A DNA stretch of 64,000 bases. Source: Lysobacteraceae bacterium NML93-0793. GTDB lineage: Bacteria > Pseudomonadota > Gammaproteobacteria > Xanthomonadales > Xanthomonadaceae. Below are positions 9,509-19,198 of this stretch, in pieces (positions within the stretch are counted from its first letter, which is position 1; every line of letters starts with the position of its first letter). Both the position numbers and the translations under genes were made by a program. The stretch covers positions 62,001-126,000 of the forward strand of contig NTJG01000002.1 of NCBI GenBank assembly GCA_002324875.1, read 5' to 3'. The notes beneath the pieces were generated by a model, which was not told where the DNA came from, did no database searches, and saw only the letters and a list, made by a program, of their open reading frames with translations.

Positions 9509-9669
9509 ACGCGGTTCCCGGACGACAAAGCGGCATTTTATCGTGTTCGCTGCACGGCGGCGGCGTCGCCCGGATCAGCGCCTGTTCGGTGTCCCGGCGC
9601 GGCGGGCTGGTCCGGTGCGCGCAGGCGGAGTGCTACGCTGTCGCGCTCCGTCTCCACGCATCGCCGCCC

Positions 9670-9939
9670 ATGGACCGCAAGCTGCTCGACATCCTCGTCT
9701 GCCCCGCCAGCCGCCAGCCGCTCGCCCTGCTCGACCGCGCCGGCCTGGACGCGCTGAACGCCGCGATCGCCGCCGGCGGCATCACGCGCGACGACGGCAC
9801 TGCACAGGCGGAGGCGCTGCGCGAAGCGCTGGTGACCCACGACCGCAAGCGCGTCTACCGCGTCGACGACGGCATTCCGGTGCTGCTGGTCGAAGAGGCC
9901 ATCGCGACCGGCCAGGTCGCCGACTTCCCGAAGGCATGA
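9670..9939 (+). CDS. Trm112-like small protein (UPF0434 type)
   Basis: 89 residues from ATG 9670. It begins 'MDRKLLDILVCPASRQPL', the typical start of the YcaR/UPF0434 Trm112-like family, and ends with 'DDGIPVLLVEEA'. Only one Cys is present (VCPAS), as in many proteobacterial members that have lost the zinc pair. Eukaryotic Trm112 activates methyltransferases; the role of the bacterial relatives is unsettled. The protein is longer than the usual 60 residues because of an inserted segment around residues 25-60. It overlaps nadC by 4 nt. Confidence 0.87.
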   Translation: MDRKLLDILVCPASRQPLALLDRAGLDALNAAIAAGGITRDDGTAQAEALREALVTHDRKRVYRVDDGIPVLLVEEAIATGQVADFPKA

Positions 9940-10808
9940 CCGCCGACGACCGCTTCGACGTGCCGCACGCGGCGGTCGCCGCGGACGTCGCCGCGGCCCT
10001 GGCCGAGGACATCGGCGGCGGCGACGCCACCGCCGCGCTGCTGCCCGACGGCGCCGACATCGCCTATCTGCTGTGCAAGCAGGACGCCGTCGTCTGCGGC
10101 CGTCCGTGGTTCGATGCCTGCCATCGCGCGCTCGATCCCGACGTGCGCATCGACTGGCGCGTGGCCGAGGGCGACCGCGTTCCTGCCGGCACCGTGCTGG
10201 CCACGCTGCAGGGCCGCAGCCGCGCTCTGGTCAGCGCCGAACGCGCCTCGCTGAACTTCATGCAGACCCTGAGCGCCACCGCCACGACCACCGCGCGCCA
10301 TGTCGCGGCCGTCGCCGGCACAGGCACGCGCATCCTCGACACCCGCAAGACCCTGCCCGGCCTGCGCCAGGCGCAGAAGTACGCCGTGCGTGTCGGCGGC
10401 GGGCACAACCACCGCATCGGACTTTTCGATGCGGTGATGCTCAAGGAGAACCACGTGCGGGCCGCCGGCGGCATCGCCGCAGCGATCGCGCAGGCACGCG
10501 ACCGGTCGCCGACGCTGCCGTTGATCGTCGAGGTCGAAACGCTCGACGAACTGCGCGAGGCGCTGACCGCGGGCTGCACCCGCGTGCTGATCGATGATTT
10601 CGACGGCGAGACCCGCCGCGAGGCCGTGCGCATCGCGCGCGCCGCCCCGTTCGATGGCCGCATTCCGCTGGAGGTGTCCGGTGGTGTCGATCTGGCCGGC
10701 CTGCGCGCGATCGCCGACGACGGTGTGGACTGCATTTCGATCGGTGGGCTGACCAAGCACGTGCAGGCGATCGACCTGTCGCTGAAGCTGGGGCCGCCTC
10801 CGGGCTGA
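9936..10808 (+). CDS. nadC: nicotinate-nucleotide pyrophosphorylase (quinolinate phosphoribosyltransferase)
   Basis: 290 residues from ATG 9936, coupled to the Trm112-like gene. It makes nicotinate mononucleotide from quinolinate and PRPP in de novo NAD synthesis. The sequence shows the expected 'EDIGGGDATAALL' start, the 'ERASLNFMQTLSATAT' helix, 'LDTRKTLPGLRQAQKYAV', 'GGGHNHRIGLFDAVMLKENH' and the C-terminal 'VEVSGG'-like motif (LEVSGGVDL). nadA and nadB are not in the window. Confidence 0.96.
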   Translation: MTADDRFDVPHAAVAADVAAALAEDIGGGDATAALLPDGADIAYLLCKQDAVVCGRPWFDACHRALDPDVRIDWRVAEGDRVPAGTVLATLQGRSRALVSAERASLNFMQTLSATATTTARHVAAVAGTGTRILDTRKTLPGLRQAQKYAVRVGGGHNHRIGLFDAVMLKENHVRAAGGIAAAIAQARDRSPTLPLIVEVETLDELREALTAGCTRVLIDDFDGETRREAVRIARAAPFDGRIPLEVSGGVDLAGLRAIADDGVDCISIGGLTKHVQAIDLSLKLGPPPG

Positions 10809-10942
10809 CGCCTCGCCGCGGCTCGGCGCGACGCCTTCCGCATCACCGCCCATCGGCTCGCCGCGTCGGCGCGCACGGCCTGCGCGCGGGTCGCCGAGCA
10901 CCCATACTTGTCAGCCGCCGCCGTCGCCGCCACAGTTCGCCC

Positions 10943-11275
10943 ATGCCCGATTTTCCGACGATGATCTTCGTGATGCTGGCCGTGTTCGCGGCGTTCCAGT
11001 GGTGGAGCGCCTCGCGCGCCGCCGCCGAACGGGCCGGGCAGCTCGGCCGCGAGGCCTGCGAACGCGCCGGCGTGCAGTGGCTCGACCAGGCGGTGCACGC
11101 GCATTCGATGCGGCTGCGCCGCGGCGACGACGGGCGCCTGCGGATCGAGCGCAGCTTCCGGTTCGAATACTCCGACGACGGCATCCAGCGGCACATCGGC
11201 CATCTGGTGCTGCGCGGCGAGCAGCTGGTCGCCTTCAGCGGCCCCACGCGCGCGCAGGCGGTGTCGTCCTACTGA
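10943..11275 (+). CDS. DUF3301 family small membrane-anchored protein
   Basis: 110 residues from ATG 10943. A single hydrophobic segment at residues about 7-22 is followed by a cytoplasmic domain with 'LGREACERAGVQWLDQAV' and 'RLRIERSFRFEYSDDG', the pattern of the uncharacterised DUF3301 family. The C-terminal 'HIGHLVLRGEQLV' completes the domain. Function unknown. It stands alone, converging on sspB, with a CATACT box 36 nt upstream as a possible -10. Confidence 0.85.
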   Translation: MPDFPTMIFVMLAVFAAFQWWSASRAAAERAGQLGREACERAGVQWLDQAVHAHSMRLRRGDDGRLRIERSFRFEYSDDGIQRHIGHLVLRGEQLVAFSGPTRAQAVSSY

Positions 11276-11455
11276 GCGTCGCTGCGCGCGGCTGACGAAA
11301 GCGGTTCACGCGACGACGCGGAGCTTCCCGACCGAACGCCGCTGGCGCCTCGCCTCGCCCGAGGTGGCTCATCCAGGCGGACGATGAGGCGCGCCCGACC
11401 GGGCCGACACCGCGCCGCGCGCGTCGCGCGCGCGCTGCGGGGCCGCGGTGGCGCG

Positions 11456-11944
11456 TTACTTCACCACGCGAAGGTGGGCACGACGCGGTTCGGGCGGTGG
11501 GTCATCGTCGGGCGGATCGTCCGGCCCGTCGCCGTCGACCGCCTCGAGCGCGGGACGCGCGTCAGCGGGCATCGCCTCGTCATCGTCCAGCGTGTCGTCG
11601 GCGGACGTACCCGCCATGTCCTCGGGCAAGGCCATGCCCTGCCCGGTCTCGCGCGCGTAGATCGCGAGCACCGCCGCGATCGGCACCATCACCGACTGGC
11701 TGACACCGCCGAAGCGTGCCGAGAACCGCACGCTGTCGTTGTCCATGTCCAGCTTGGCGACCGCGCGATCCGCGATGTTGAGCACGATCCGGCCGTCCTT
11801 GACCGCGTGCGCGGGCACGCGCACGCCCGGCAGGCGGGCATCGACGAGGATGTGCGGGGTCATGCCGTTGTCGGCAATCCATTCGTACAGCGCCCGCAGC
11901 AGATACGGGCGGTGGCTGGTCATCGCGGGCGATCGTTCCGTCAT
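11456..11944 (-). CDS. sspB: ClpXP protease specificity-enhancing factor SspB
   Basis: 162 residues from ATG 11944 (ATG 11923 is an alternative start). SspB is the adaptor that delivers ssrA-tagged and other substrates to ClpXP. The N-terminal substrate-binding domain ('RPYLLRALYEWIADNGMTPH', about residues 12-31) is typical, followed by an acidic Pro-rich linker. The extreme C-terminus is 'RRAHLRVVK', the conserved ClpX-binding XB tail. sspA lies 47 nt upstream on the same strand. A TAGACT box only 6 nt before ATG 11944 could be the -10 of a leaderless transcript. Confidence 0.95.
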   Translation of the reverse strand: MTERSPAMTSHRPYLLRALYEWIADNGMTPHILVDARLPGVRVPAHAVKDGRIVLNIADRAVAKLDMDNDSVRFSARFGGVSQSVMVPIAAVLAIYARETGQGMALPEDMAGTSADDTLDDDEAMPADARPALEAVDGDGPDDPPDDDPPPEPRRAHLRVVK

Positions 11945-11991
11945 GCCGACAGTCTAACGATTCGCCGGCAATCCGGACTGCGCCGCAGGCC

Positions 11992-12624
11992 TCATTCGGG
12001 CAGCGGACGCAGCGCGCGCTCCTGCGGGGTGAGGCTGCGCACGAAGCCGGGGCTGCGGAAGATCCGGTTGCCGTAGTCCTCGATCGCCTTGGCGCCGTCC
12101 TTGGGCAGCGGGATCTCCAGCGCCTGCAGACGCCAGACGATCGGCGCCATCGCACAGTCGGCCAGGCTCATCTCCGGATTGAGGAAGAACTTGCTGGCCT
12201 TGAACAGCGGCACCGATGCGGTCAGCAGTTCCTTGAGCCGCTTGCGGCCGGCCTCGGCCTGGGCCTTGTTGCCCATCTGGATGGCCTGCACCTGCGGCAC
12301 CCAGTCGTGCTCGATACGCAGCATCGCAAGGCGCAGCCGCGCGCGCGACAGCGGATCGACCGGCATCAGCGGCGGATGCGGATACCGCTCGTCGAGATAT
12401 TCGCTGACCACGCTGGCCGCATAGAGCACCAGCTCGCGCTCGACCAGGGTCGGCACCGAATGGTAGGGATTGAGGTCGATCAGGTCTTCGGACGGATTCT
12501 GCGGGTCCACCACGACCATGTCGTAGGTCACGCCCTTCGCCGCGAGCACGAGGCGCGCACGGTGGCACAGCACATCATCGACCGAGGAAAACAGTGTCAG
12601 GACATTTCGCATGGAGGCACTCAT
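11992..12624 (-). CDS. sspA: stringent starvation protein A (GST-fold regulator)
   Basis: 210 residues from ATG 12624, chosen because GGAAGG lies upstream; ATG 12612 (MRNVLTLF) is the alternative. SspA has a glutathione-transferase fold and binds RNA polymerase. 'TLFSSVDDVLCHRARLVLA' is the thioredoxin-like start, 'YHSVPTLVER' the cis-Pro loop, and 'RYPHPPLMP' carries the PHP surface motif needed for activity in E. coli SspA. The gene follows petC by 156 bp, matching the conserved petABC-sspA-sspB order of many gammaproteobacteria. Confidence 0.95.
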   Translation of the reverse strand: MSASMRNVLTLFSSVDDVLCHRARLVLAAKGVTYDMVVVDPQNPSEDLIDLNPYHSVPTLVERELVLYAASVVSEYLDERYPHPPLMPVDPLSRARLRLAMLRIEHDWVPQVQAIQMGNKAQAEAGRKRLKELLTASVPLFKASKFFLNPEMSLADCAMAPIVWRLQALEIPLPKDGAKAIEDYGNRIFRSPGFVRSLTPQERALRPLPE

Positions 12625-12780
12625 GGCCGTCGTCGGCCTTCCGGAGGCTGGATCCGCCAGCCCCGTGACGCCGGCTGCCCCTCGCAGACGGTCGTCGCGG
12701 TCCCCGAGTCTCGCATTTCCCCGCCGCGTCGGGCAACGCGGCCCGGGCATCGTCCGGCCCCGGTCACAGGGCCGTTCGCG

Positions 12781-13524
12781 TCAGTGCACGTCGCGCCAGT
12801 ATTCCTTCTTCAACAACCACGCCAGGAACGTCAGGAACGTCAGGAACAGCAGCACCCACACGCCGAGCTGCTGCCGCTTGAGCGCGGCCGGCTCGCCCAC
12901 GTACTCGAGGAAGGCGGTGATGTCGCGCACGGTCTGGTCGAACTGCTGCGCGTTCTGGCTTCCGGGGGTGCCGAGTTCAAGATGCGCGACCACCGGCTCG
13001 CCGGTTTCGTCGACTTCGCCGTGCACCGGGCGCTGCAGGCCCTGCATCTCCCACAGCGGATTGGGCATTGAGGCGTTGGGGAACAGCGTGTTGTTCCAGC
13101 CCAGCGGCCGCGTCTCGTCGAGATAGAACGACTTGAGGTAGGTGAAGACCCAGTCGCTGCCACGCACGCGCGTGATCAGGCTCAGGTCCGGCGGCGTCTG
13201 CCCGAACCATTGCGCCGACTGTTCGGCCGGCATCGACGAAATGATGTGCTCGCCGAAGGCCGCGCCGGTGAGGTTGAGGTTGTTCATCACCTCGTCCTCG
13301 GTCAGGCCCAGGTCCTCGGCCATGCGCGAGTAGCGCATGAACTTCAGCGAGTGGCAACCCGCGCAGTAGTTCATGTACAGCTGCGCGCCGCGCTGCAGCG
13401 AGGCGCGGTCGCCGATGTCGGTACCGGCCTGCTCGACCGGGCCACCGGCGGCGGCGAGCGCCCCGAACGAGAGCACCAGCCCGGCGACGGCAGTCGCGAT
13501 GCGGGCGAAGAGTCGGTCAGTCAT
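12781..13524 (-). CDS. petC: ubiquinol-cytochrome c reductase, cytochrome c1 subunit
   Basis: 247 residues, starting at 13524 inside the end of petB (8-nt overlap). A signal peptide (ending GALAAAG) is followed by the c-type heme site CAGCH near residue 57 and the axial Met region 'LFPNASMPNPLWEM'. A C-terminal membrane anchor ('LLFLTFLTFLAWLL') is followed by positive residues. It passes electrons from the Rieske protein to soluble cytochrome c in the bc1 complex. Confidence 0.96.
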   Translation of the reverse strand: MTDRLFARIATAVAGLVLSFGALAAAGGPVEQAGTDIGDRASLQRGAQLYMNYCAGCHSLKFMRYSRMAEDLGLTEDEVMNNLNLTGAAFGEHIISSMPAEQSAQWFGQTPPDLSLITRVRGSDWVFTYLKSFYLDETRPLGWNNTLFPNASMPNPLWEMQGLQRPVHGEVDETGEPVVAHLELGTPGSQNAQQFDQTVRDITAFLEYVGEPAALKRQQLGVWVLLFLTFLTFLAWLLKKEYWRDVH

Positions 13525-14776
13525 GCAGCGTCACCCGGTCCGGCACGGCCTTGGTCCTGTCGAGCTTGGTCCACACCGGCATCGTGATGAAGAAAGCGAA
13601 GTAGAGGAACGTCAGCACGCGGCCGATCACGGTTTCCGTCTCGTCCGTGCCCGGGCCGGCGCCGATCTTGCCCAGCCACACGAAGCACACCACCAGCACG
13701 GCCAGCATGATCTTGGTGATCGGGCCACGGTAGCGATGCGAGCGCACCTTGCTGCGATCGAGCCAGGGCACCAGGAACAGGATCGCGATCGCGCCGAACA
13801 TCACGATCACACCGCCCAGCTTGTCCGGTACCACGCGCAACATCGCGTAGTACGGCGTGTAGTACCAGACCGGCTTGATGTGCTCGGGCGTGACCAGGTG
13901 GTTGGCCGCGGTGAAGTTGTCGTGCTCGAGGAACCAGCCACCGAAGGCCGGCGCGAAGAAGATGATGAACGCCGCGATGATCAGGAAGAAGCAGACGTAG
14001 AAGCTGTCCTTGACCGTGTAGTACGGATGGAACGGGATGCCGTCGGCGGGCGCGGTCTTCGACCAGCGGTTGCCCTTGGGGCCCTTCTTGATCTCGACAC
14101 CATCCGGATTGTTCGAGCCCACTTCGTGCAGCGCGCCGAGGTGCAGCACGACCAGCAGCAGCAACACCAGCGGCAACGCGATCACGTGCAGCGCGAAGAA
14201 GCGGTTGAGCGTGGCATCGGACGGCAGGTAATCGCCCATGATCCATTCGGTCAGGCCGTTGCCGATCACCGGGATCGCGCCGAACAGCGAAATGATGACC
14301 TTCGCGCCCCAGAACGACATCTGGCCCCACGGCAGCACGTAGCCGAGGAAGGCTTCGGCCATCAGCACCAGATAGATCAGCATGCCGAGGATCCACACCA
14401 GCTCGCGCGGCTTCTTGTAGCTGCCGTACATCAGGCCGCGGAACATGTGGATGTAGACCACGATGAAGAACAGCGACGCACCGGTGGAGTGCATGTAGCG
14501 GATCAGCCAGCCCCACTCCACGTCGCGCATGATGTATTCGACCGAGGCGAAGGCCTCCGCCGCGCTCGGCTTGTAGTGCATCGTCAGGAAGATGCCGGTC
14601 AAAATCTGGTTGACCAGCACCACCAGCGACAGCACGCCGAAGATGTACCAGATGTTGAAGTTCTTCGGCGCGTAGTACTCGGTCATGTGCTTGCGGTACA
14701 TCGGCATCAGAGCCGGTGCACGCTCGGTGACCCAGTTGAAGACGCCGTTGGCGCCGCGGACGAGGACGTTGGCCAT
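13517..14776 (-). CDS. petB: ubiquinol-cytochrome c reductase, cytochrome b subunit
   Basis: 419 residues from ATG 14776, overlapping the petA stop (TGATG). A polytopic cytochrome b with the four heme-ligand histidines in 'RYMHSTGA', 'VYIHMFRG', 'FFALHVIALP' and 'VLHLGALHEVG'. The quinol-site motif is PVWY ('PVWYYTPYYAMLR') rather than PEWY, a variant known in beta/gammaproteobacteria. Full length includes the C-terminal helices, so it is the fused bc1 form and not a split b6/IV pair. Confidence 0.97.
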   Translation of the reverse strand: MANVLVRGANGVFNWVTERAPALMPMYRKHMTEYYAPKNFNIWYIFGVLSLVVLVNQILTGIFLTMHYKPSAAEAFASVEYIMRDVEWGWLIRYMHSTGASLFFIVVYIHMFRGLMYGSYKKPRELVWILGMLIYLVLMAEAFLGYVLPWGQMSFWGAKVIISLFGAIPVIGNGLTEWIMGDYLPSDATLNRFFALHVIALPLVLLLLVVLHLGALHEVGSNNPDGVEIKKGPKGNRWSKTAPADGIPFHPYYTVKDSFYVCFFLIIAAFIIFFAPAFGGWFLEHDNFTAANHLVTPEHIKPVWYYTPYYAMLRVVPDKLGGVIVMFGAIAILFLVPWLDRSKVRSHRYRGPITKIMLAVLVVCFVWLGKIGAGPGTDETETVIGRVLTFLYFAFFITMPVWTKLDRTKAVPDRVTLHD

Positions 14777-15414
14777 CAGGCGGCTCCCTGCGGATCGACG
14801 CCGATCACGATGGTGTCGTCGTCGGCGTAGTGGTGCGGTGGCACGAGCAGGTTCGTCGGCGCCGGCACACCGTCATAGACGCGTCCGGCCATGTCGAACT
14901 TCGACTTGTGGCAGGGGCAGAAGTAACCGCCCTTCCAGTTGGCGTCGAACGGCGCAGGCCGGATCTCGGCGACCATTTCCGGCGAGCAGCCCAGATGCGT
15001 GCACAGGCCGACCAGCACCGAGATGTCGGACTTGATCGAGCGCAGTTCGGGGTTCGCCTCCAGCACGTAGGCCGGCTGCTGGTCGACGTTCGACGACTCG
15101 GGATCCTTGAGCTGGCTGTCGAGGGTGGGCAACGCCTCGAGAATCGCCTTGGAGCGCTTGACGATCCAGATCGGCTGGCCGCGCCACTCGGCGATCAGGC
15201 GCTGGCCTTCCTCGAGCGCGCTGATGTCCACCGTCACCGGAGCGCCCGCGAGCCGGGCCCGCGCACTGGGATTCCAGGACTTGATGAAGGGGATCGCGGT
15301 GATGCCCGCGCCCACAGCCCCGACCACAAGGGTGCTGGCCGTCAGAAACCGGCGCCGCCCTTCATTGACCGGGTCCTCTCCACCCCCAGGCCCGATCACC
15401 GTTTCGTCGCCCAT
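14776..15414 (-). CDS. petA: ubiquinol-cytochrome c reductase, Rieske iron-sulfur subunit
   Basis: 212 residues from ATG 15414, selected for its GCGGAG ribosome site; longer readings lack one. The N-terminus carries a Tat-like 'GRRRFLTAS' followed by a hydrophobic anchor, consistent with folded export by the Tat system. The [2Fe-2S] ligands are in CTHLGC and CPCHKS near residues 130-155. First gene of petABC; A-rich leader sequence precedes the ribosome site. Confidence 0.96.
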   Translation of the reverse strand: MGDETVIGPGGGEDPVNEGRRRFLTASTLVVGAVGAGITAIPFIKSWNPSARARLAGAPVTVDISALEEGQRLIAEWRGQPIWIVKRSKAILEALPTLDSQLKDPESSNVDQQPAYVLEANPELRSIKSDISVLVGLCTHLGCSPEMVAEIRPAPFDANWKGGYFCPCHKSKFDMAGRVYDGVPAPTNLLVPPHHYADDDTIVIGVDPQGAA

Positions 15415-15558
15415 CCGGTACTCCGCTCTCTTTTTTCGGTAGCTGTTGTGTACTGGCTGCCACGGCCGCGCCCCTGATCCCTCGGCCGGCCGCAAAAGAC
15501 GCCCGAGTGTAACGGAAGGCTGAATCCAGCGACAATCGGTCGCAGGCGGGGGACTTGA

Positions 15559-16545
15559 TCAACGGCTCGCCAGCTGACCGCGATAGCGTTCGGCCAGGGT
15601 TCCGACGCGGACGACGTAGCGCTGGGTCTCGCTGTAGGGCGGCACGCCCTTGTGCCGGTCCACCGCCCCTTCGCCGGCGTTGTAGCCGGCCGCGGCCAGG
15701 GTGAGATCGCCGTTGAAGCGCTTCAGCAGCCAGGCCAGGTATTCGACCCCGCCACGGATGTTCTGCTCCGGATCGTAGGCATTGACCACACCGAAGCGGC
15801 GCGCAGTGGCGGGCATGAGCTGCATCAGGCCCTGGGCACCGGCGCGCGACAGGGCATTGGGATTGAAGGCCGATTCGGCGTGCATGATCGCGCGCACGAT
15901 GGCTTCCTCCACCCCGAAATCGCGCGATGCCCGCGCGATCTCGTCGCGATACGCAGTGTGGTTGAGCCGGATCGTGCCGAAGTTGACGCCCGGGGTCGCG
16001 CCGCAGGCGTAGCACGTCTCGACGAAGCTGTAGGAGATCGTGCGCACGGCCGCGACCTGGGCCCCGCCGCTCGGCCGGCTGCTGCTGTAATGGCGCACGC
16101 CGTCCTTGATGTAGGAGTAGACCTGGCCCTGCTGCAGACGCCGCTGCGGCTGGCCACTGATCGCGCGCGGCGTGGAGGCCGGCGTGGTGGCCGCCGTGGG
16201 CGTCGGCGTCGCGCTGGCTATGGTCGCGGATGCGGGTGTGGAGGTCGGCGTGATGCCCATGAACGTGGCGGGCGCGCCGCTGTCGATGTCGGCCGGCACA
16301 CTGCGTGGCGCATTCGAAACCGGCGCTGGGCTCGGCGCGGCTGTCGTGCGGCGTGGCGCCGCCGGCGCGGAACTCACCACGCGACAACTCGCGCCGGAGA
16401 CCCGCTTGCTCACGTACTGGGGAATGCCGTCGCCGGAGTCGCAGCGATACAGGGTACTGCCGGCAGCCGGAAAGGCCGCCAGCAGACCGAGCGTCGCGAT
16501 GAGTCCCCATCCCCGTTTCACGATGCGGAGTGTCCACACTTCCAT
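15559..16545 (-). CDS. secreted lytic transglycosylase with N-terminal DUF4124-like segment
   Basis: 328 residues from ATG 16545. A signal peptide (ending FPAAGS) leads into '[17 protein letters not shown]', a DUF4124-like motif, then a long Pro/Thr/Ala-rich linker (about residues 50-125). The C-terminal SLT domain has the catalytic Glu in 'HAESAFNP', the '[18 protein letters not shown]' motif and '[11 protein letters not shown]'. It should cleave the MurNAc-GlcNAc bond of peptidoglycan in the periplasm. The gene is divergent from miaB with about 118 bp between them. Confidence 0.9.
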   Translation of the reverse strand: MEVWTLRIVKRGWGLIATLGLLAAFPAAGSTLYRCDSGDGIPQYVSKRVSGASCRVVSSAPAAPRRTTAAPSPAPVSNAPRSVPADIDSGAPATFMGITPTSTPASATIASATPTPTAATTPASTPRAISGQPQRRLQQGQVYSYIKDGVRHYSSSRPSGGAQVAAVRTISYSFVETCYACGATPGVNFGTIRLNHTAYRDEIARASRDFGVEEAIVRAIMHAESAFNPNALSRAGAQGLMQLMPATARRFGVVNAYDPEQNIRGGVEYLAWLLKRFNGDLTLAAAGYNAGEGAVDRHKGVPPYSETQRYVVRVGTLAERYRGQLASR

Positions 16546-16663
16546 CACGCTTGCCAAGTGGTTGATTGTGAACGCGCCCGGGCGCTGCGCGGCGCGCTTC
16601 CCGCTACACTCCGCGCCCCGTCCTCCATCCGGCCCGGACTCAGCACCGCGCCCCGGAACCGCC

Positions 16664-18058
16664 ATGACCGAGACCGCTTCCCACGCCGGCGACACCGCCG
16701 TCGCCTCGCCCCTGCCCGCCCCGCGCGGCAAGCTGTTCATCCAGACCCACGGGTGCCAGATGAACGAGTACGACTCGGCCAAGATGGCCGACGTGCTCGC
16801 TGCCAGCGAGGGGCTGGAACTGACCGACAACGTCGAGGATGCCGACGTCGTACTGGTCAACACCTGTTCGATCCGCGAGAAGGCGCAGGAGAAGGTCTTC
16901 AGCCAGCTCGGGCGTTGGAAATCGCTGAAGAAGGACGGCAAGCCGGTGCTGATCGGCGTGGGCGGCTGCGTGGCGTCGCAGGAAGGCGAAGCCATCGTCA
17001 AGCGCGCGCCGTACGTGGACCTGGTGTTCGGCCCGCAGACCCTGCACCGCCTGCCCGAGCTGATCCGCGCCAAGCGCGAGACCGGCCTGCCGCAGGTCGA
17101 CATCAGCTTTCCCGAGATCGAGAAGTTCGACCGCCTGCCCGAGCCGCGCGCCGAGGGGCCGAGCGCGTTCGTGTCGATCATGGAAGGCTGCTCGAAGTAC
17201 TGCTCGTTCTGCGTGGTGCCCTACACGCGCGGCGAGGAAGTCAGCCGGCCGTTCGAGGACGTGCTGGTCGAAGTGGTGCAACTGGCCGGCCAGGGCGTAC
17301 GCGAGATCAATCTGCTGGGCCAGAACGTCAACGCCTACCGCGGCCCGATGGGCGACGGCGAGGTCGCCGATCTGGGCCTGCTGATCCGCACCATCGCCGA
17401 GATCGACGGCATCGACCGCATCCGCTTCACCACCTCGCACCCGCTGGAATTTTCCGATTCGCTGATCGAGGCCTACCGCGACGTACCGCAGCTGGCGAAC
17501 TATCTGCACCTGCCGGTGCAGGCCGGCAGCGACCGCATCCTCTCGGCGATGAAGCGCGGCTACACCGCGCTCGAATTCAAGCAGAAGATCCGCAAGCTGC
17601 GCGCCGTGCGGCCCGACATCTCGATCAGCTCGGATTTCATCGTCGGCTTCCCCGGCGAGACCGACGCCGACTTCGAGAAGACGATGAAGCTGATCGAGGA
17701 CGTCGGCTTCGACCAGTCGTTCTCCTTCATCTATTCGCGCCGTCCGGGCACGCCGGCCTCGGATCTCGAGGATTCGGTGCCCCAGGAGGAAAAGCACGCG
17801 CGTCTGTCGCGCCTGCAGGCGCACATCAATGCCTATGCCGCCGGCATTTCCGAGCGCATGGTGGGCAGCGTGCAGACGGTGCTCGTCGAGGGCCCATCGC
17901 GCAAGGATCCGACCGAGCTCACCGGCAAGACCGAGAACATGCGCTCGGTGAACTTTCCGGCGCCGGCGCGCCTGATCGGCCAGTTCGTCGATGTCGAGAT
18001 CACCGCCGCGCTCAGCAACTCGTTGCGCGGACGCATCGTGTTGCGCGACGGCGCCTGA
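16664..18058 (+). CDS. miaB: tRNA-2-methylthio-N6-dimethylallyladenosine synthase
   Basis: 464 residues from ATG 16664. A radical-SAM methylthiotransferase acting on i6A37 of tRNAs. The N-terminal UPF0004 domain begins '[18 protein letters not shown]' and holds two further cluster cysteines ('VNTCSIRE', 'GVGGCVAS'). The radical-SAM loop CSKYCSFC follows at about residue 170, and a TRAM domain closes the C-terminus ('[11 protein letters not shown]'). It precedes ybeZ-ybeY-corC in the classical order. Confidence 0.97.
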   Translation: MTETASHAGDTAVASPLPAPRGKLFIQTHGCQMNEYDSAKMADVLAASEGLELTDNVEDADVVLVNTCSIREKAQEKVFSQLGRWKSLKKDGKPVLIGVGGCVASQEGEAIVKRAPYVDLVFGPQTLHRLPELIRAKRETGLPQVDISFPEIEKFDRLPEPRAEGPSAFVSIMEGCSKYCSFCVVPYTRGEEVSRPFEDVLVEVVQLAGQGVREINLLGQNVNAYRGPMGDGEVADLGLLIRTIAEIDGIDRIRFTTSHPLEFSDSLIEAYRDVPQLANYLHLPVQAGSDRILSAMKRGYTALEFKQKIRKLRAVRPDISISSDFIVGFPGETDADFEKTMKLIEDVGFDQSFSFIYSRRPGTPASDLEDSVPQEEKHARLSRLQAHINAYAAGISERMVGSVQTVLVEGPSRKDPTELTGKTENMRSVNFPAPARLIGQFVDVEITAALSNSLRGRIVLRDGA

Positions 18059-18205
18059 GGCGGGCGGACCGGGGCCGATCGCGGGATACCCTGCCCCGCC
18101 GCTGGGGCGGCGCCGCGCCGCGTATTCATGCGTCCCGGACGTCGAGCTCCATCCGTTGCATCGCCTGCACATCCAGCCTGCACCCGCGCCGCTAGAATCC
18201 GCGCC

Positions 18206-19189
18206 ATGACCGACCTGTACGAACGCAATTTCCTGCTCGAGCCCTCCGACACCGAGCGCCTCGCCAACCTCGCCGGCCCGTTCGACGGCCACCTGCGCCA
18301 GATCGAGTTGCGCCTGGGCGTGGAGATCGCCAACCGCGGCAACATCTTCCGCATCAGCAGCCGCGACAAGGGCGTGCTGGACGACACCGAACGCCTGCTC
18401 AAGGCGCTGTACGCCGAAACCGCGCACGAGGTCTTCGACAGCGAGGCGATCGCGCTGCGCCTGAGCGAGGCGAATGTCGAGAACGACGCCGACGACTACC
18501 TGCCGCAGGAGGTCGCGGTGCGGGTCAAGCGCGGCACCATCCGCGGACGCGGCGCGAACCAGGCCAAGTACCTGCACCGCATCACCGGCCACGACATCAA
18601 CTTCGGCATCGGCCCGGCGGGCACCGGCAAGACCTTCCTCGCCGTGGCGATGGCGGTCGAAGCCCTCAACGAGGCGAAGGTGCAGCGCCTGATCCTCGTG
18701 CGTCCGGCGGTCGAAGCCGGCGAGAAGCTCGGCTTCCTGCCGGGCGATCTCACCCAGAAGGTGGATCCCTACCTGCGCCCGCTCTACGACGCGCTGTACG
18801 AGATGCTCGGCGTGGAAAAGGTGGCCAAGCTTCTGGAGCGGAACGTCATCGAGATCGCGCCGCTGGCCTACATGCGCGGCCGCACGCTCAACGATGCGTT
18901 CGTGATTCTCGACGAGGCCCAGAACACCACCATCGAACAGATGAAGATGTTCCTCACCCGTCTCGGCTTCGGCAGCACGGCCGTCGTCACCGGCGATCTC
19001 ACCCAGATCGACCTGCCCAAGCACGTGAAATCCGGCCTCAAGGACGCGATCGACGTGCTGCGCGACGTCGACGGTGTCAGTTTCACCTTCTTCGAGGCGC
19101 GCGACGTGGTGCGCCATCCGCTGGTCGCGCGCATCGTCAGCGCCTACGAGCGTCGCGATGCCGGCGACGTCGGCGCGCCTTCGAACTGA
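18206..19189 (+). CDS. ybeZ: PhoH-like ATPase YbeZ
   Basis: 327 residues from ATG 18206. PhoH-family NTPase with Walker A '[15 protein letters not shown]' near residue 135, '[18 protein letters not shown]' and Walker B '[10 protein letters not shown]'; an N-terminal KH-like segment precedes it. It works with YbeY in 16S rRNA maturation and quality control. A TAGAAT box ends 7 nt before the ATG, suggesting a leaderless transcript rather than ribosome-site-driven initiation. Confidence 0.94.
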   Translation: MTDLYERNFLLEPSDTERLANLAGPFDGHLRQIELRLGVEIANRGNIFRISSRDKGVLDDTERLLKALYAETAHEVFDSEAIALRLSEANVENDADDYLPQEVAVRVKRGTIRGRGANQAKYLHRITGHDINFGIGPAGTGKTFLAVAMAVEALNEAKVQRLILVRPAVEAGEKLGFLPGDLTQKVDPYLRPLYDALYEMLGVEKVAKLLERNVIEIAPLAYMRGRTLNDAFVILDEAQNTTIEQMKMFLTRLGFGSTAVVTGDLTQIDLPKHVKSGLKDAIDVLRDVDGVSFTFFEARDVVRHPLVARIVSAYERRDAGDVGAPSN

Positions 19190-19198
19190 GACGCACAC

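Noticed and set aside
13373..14830. A 485-residue plus-strand frame opposite petB
   Set aside because: Shadow of cytochrome b; composition unlike any protein family and no start signals.
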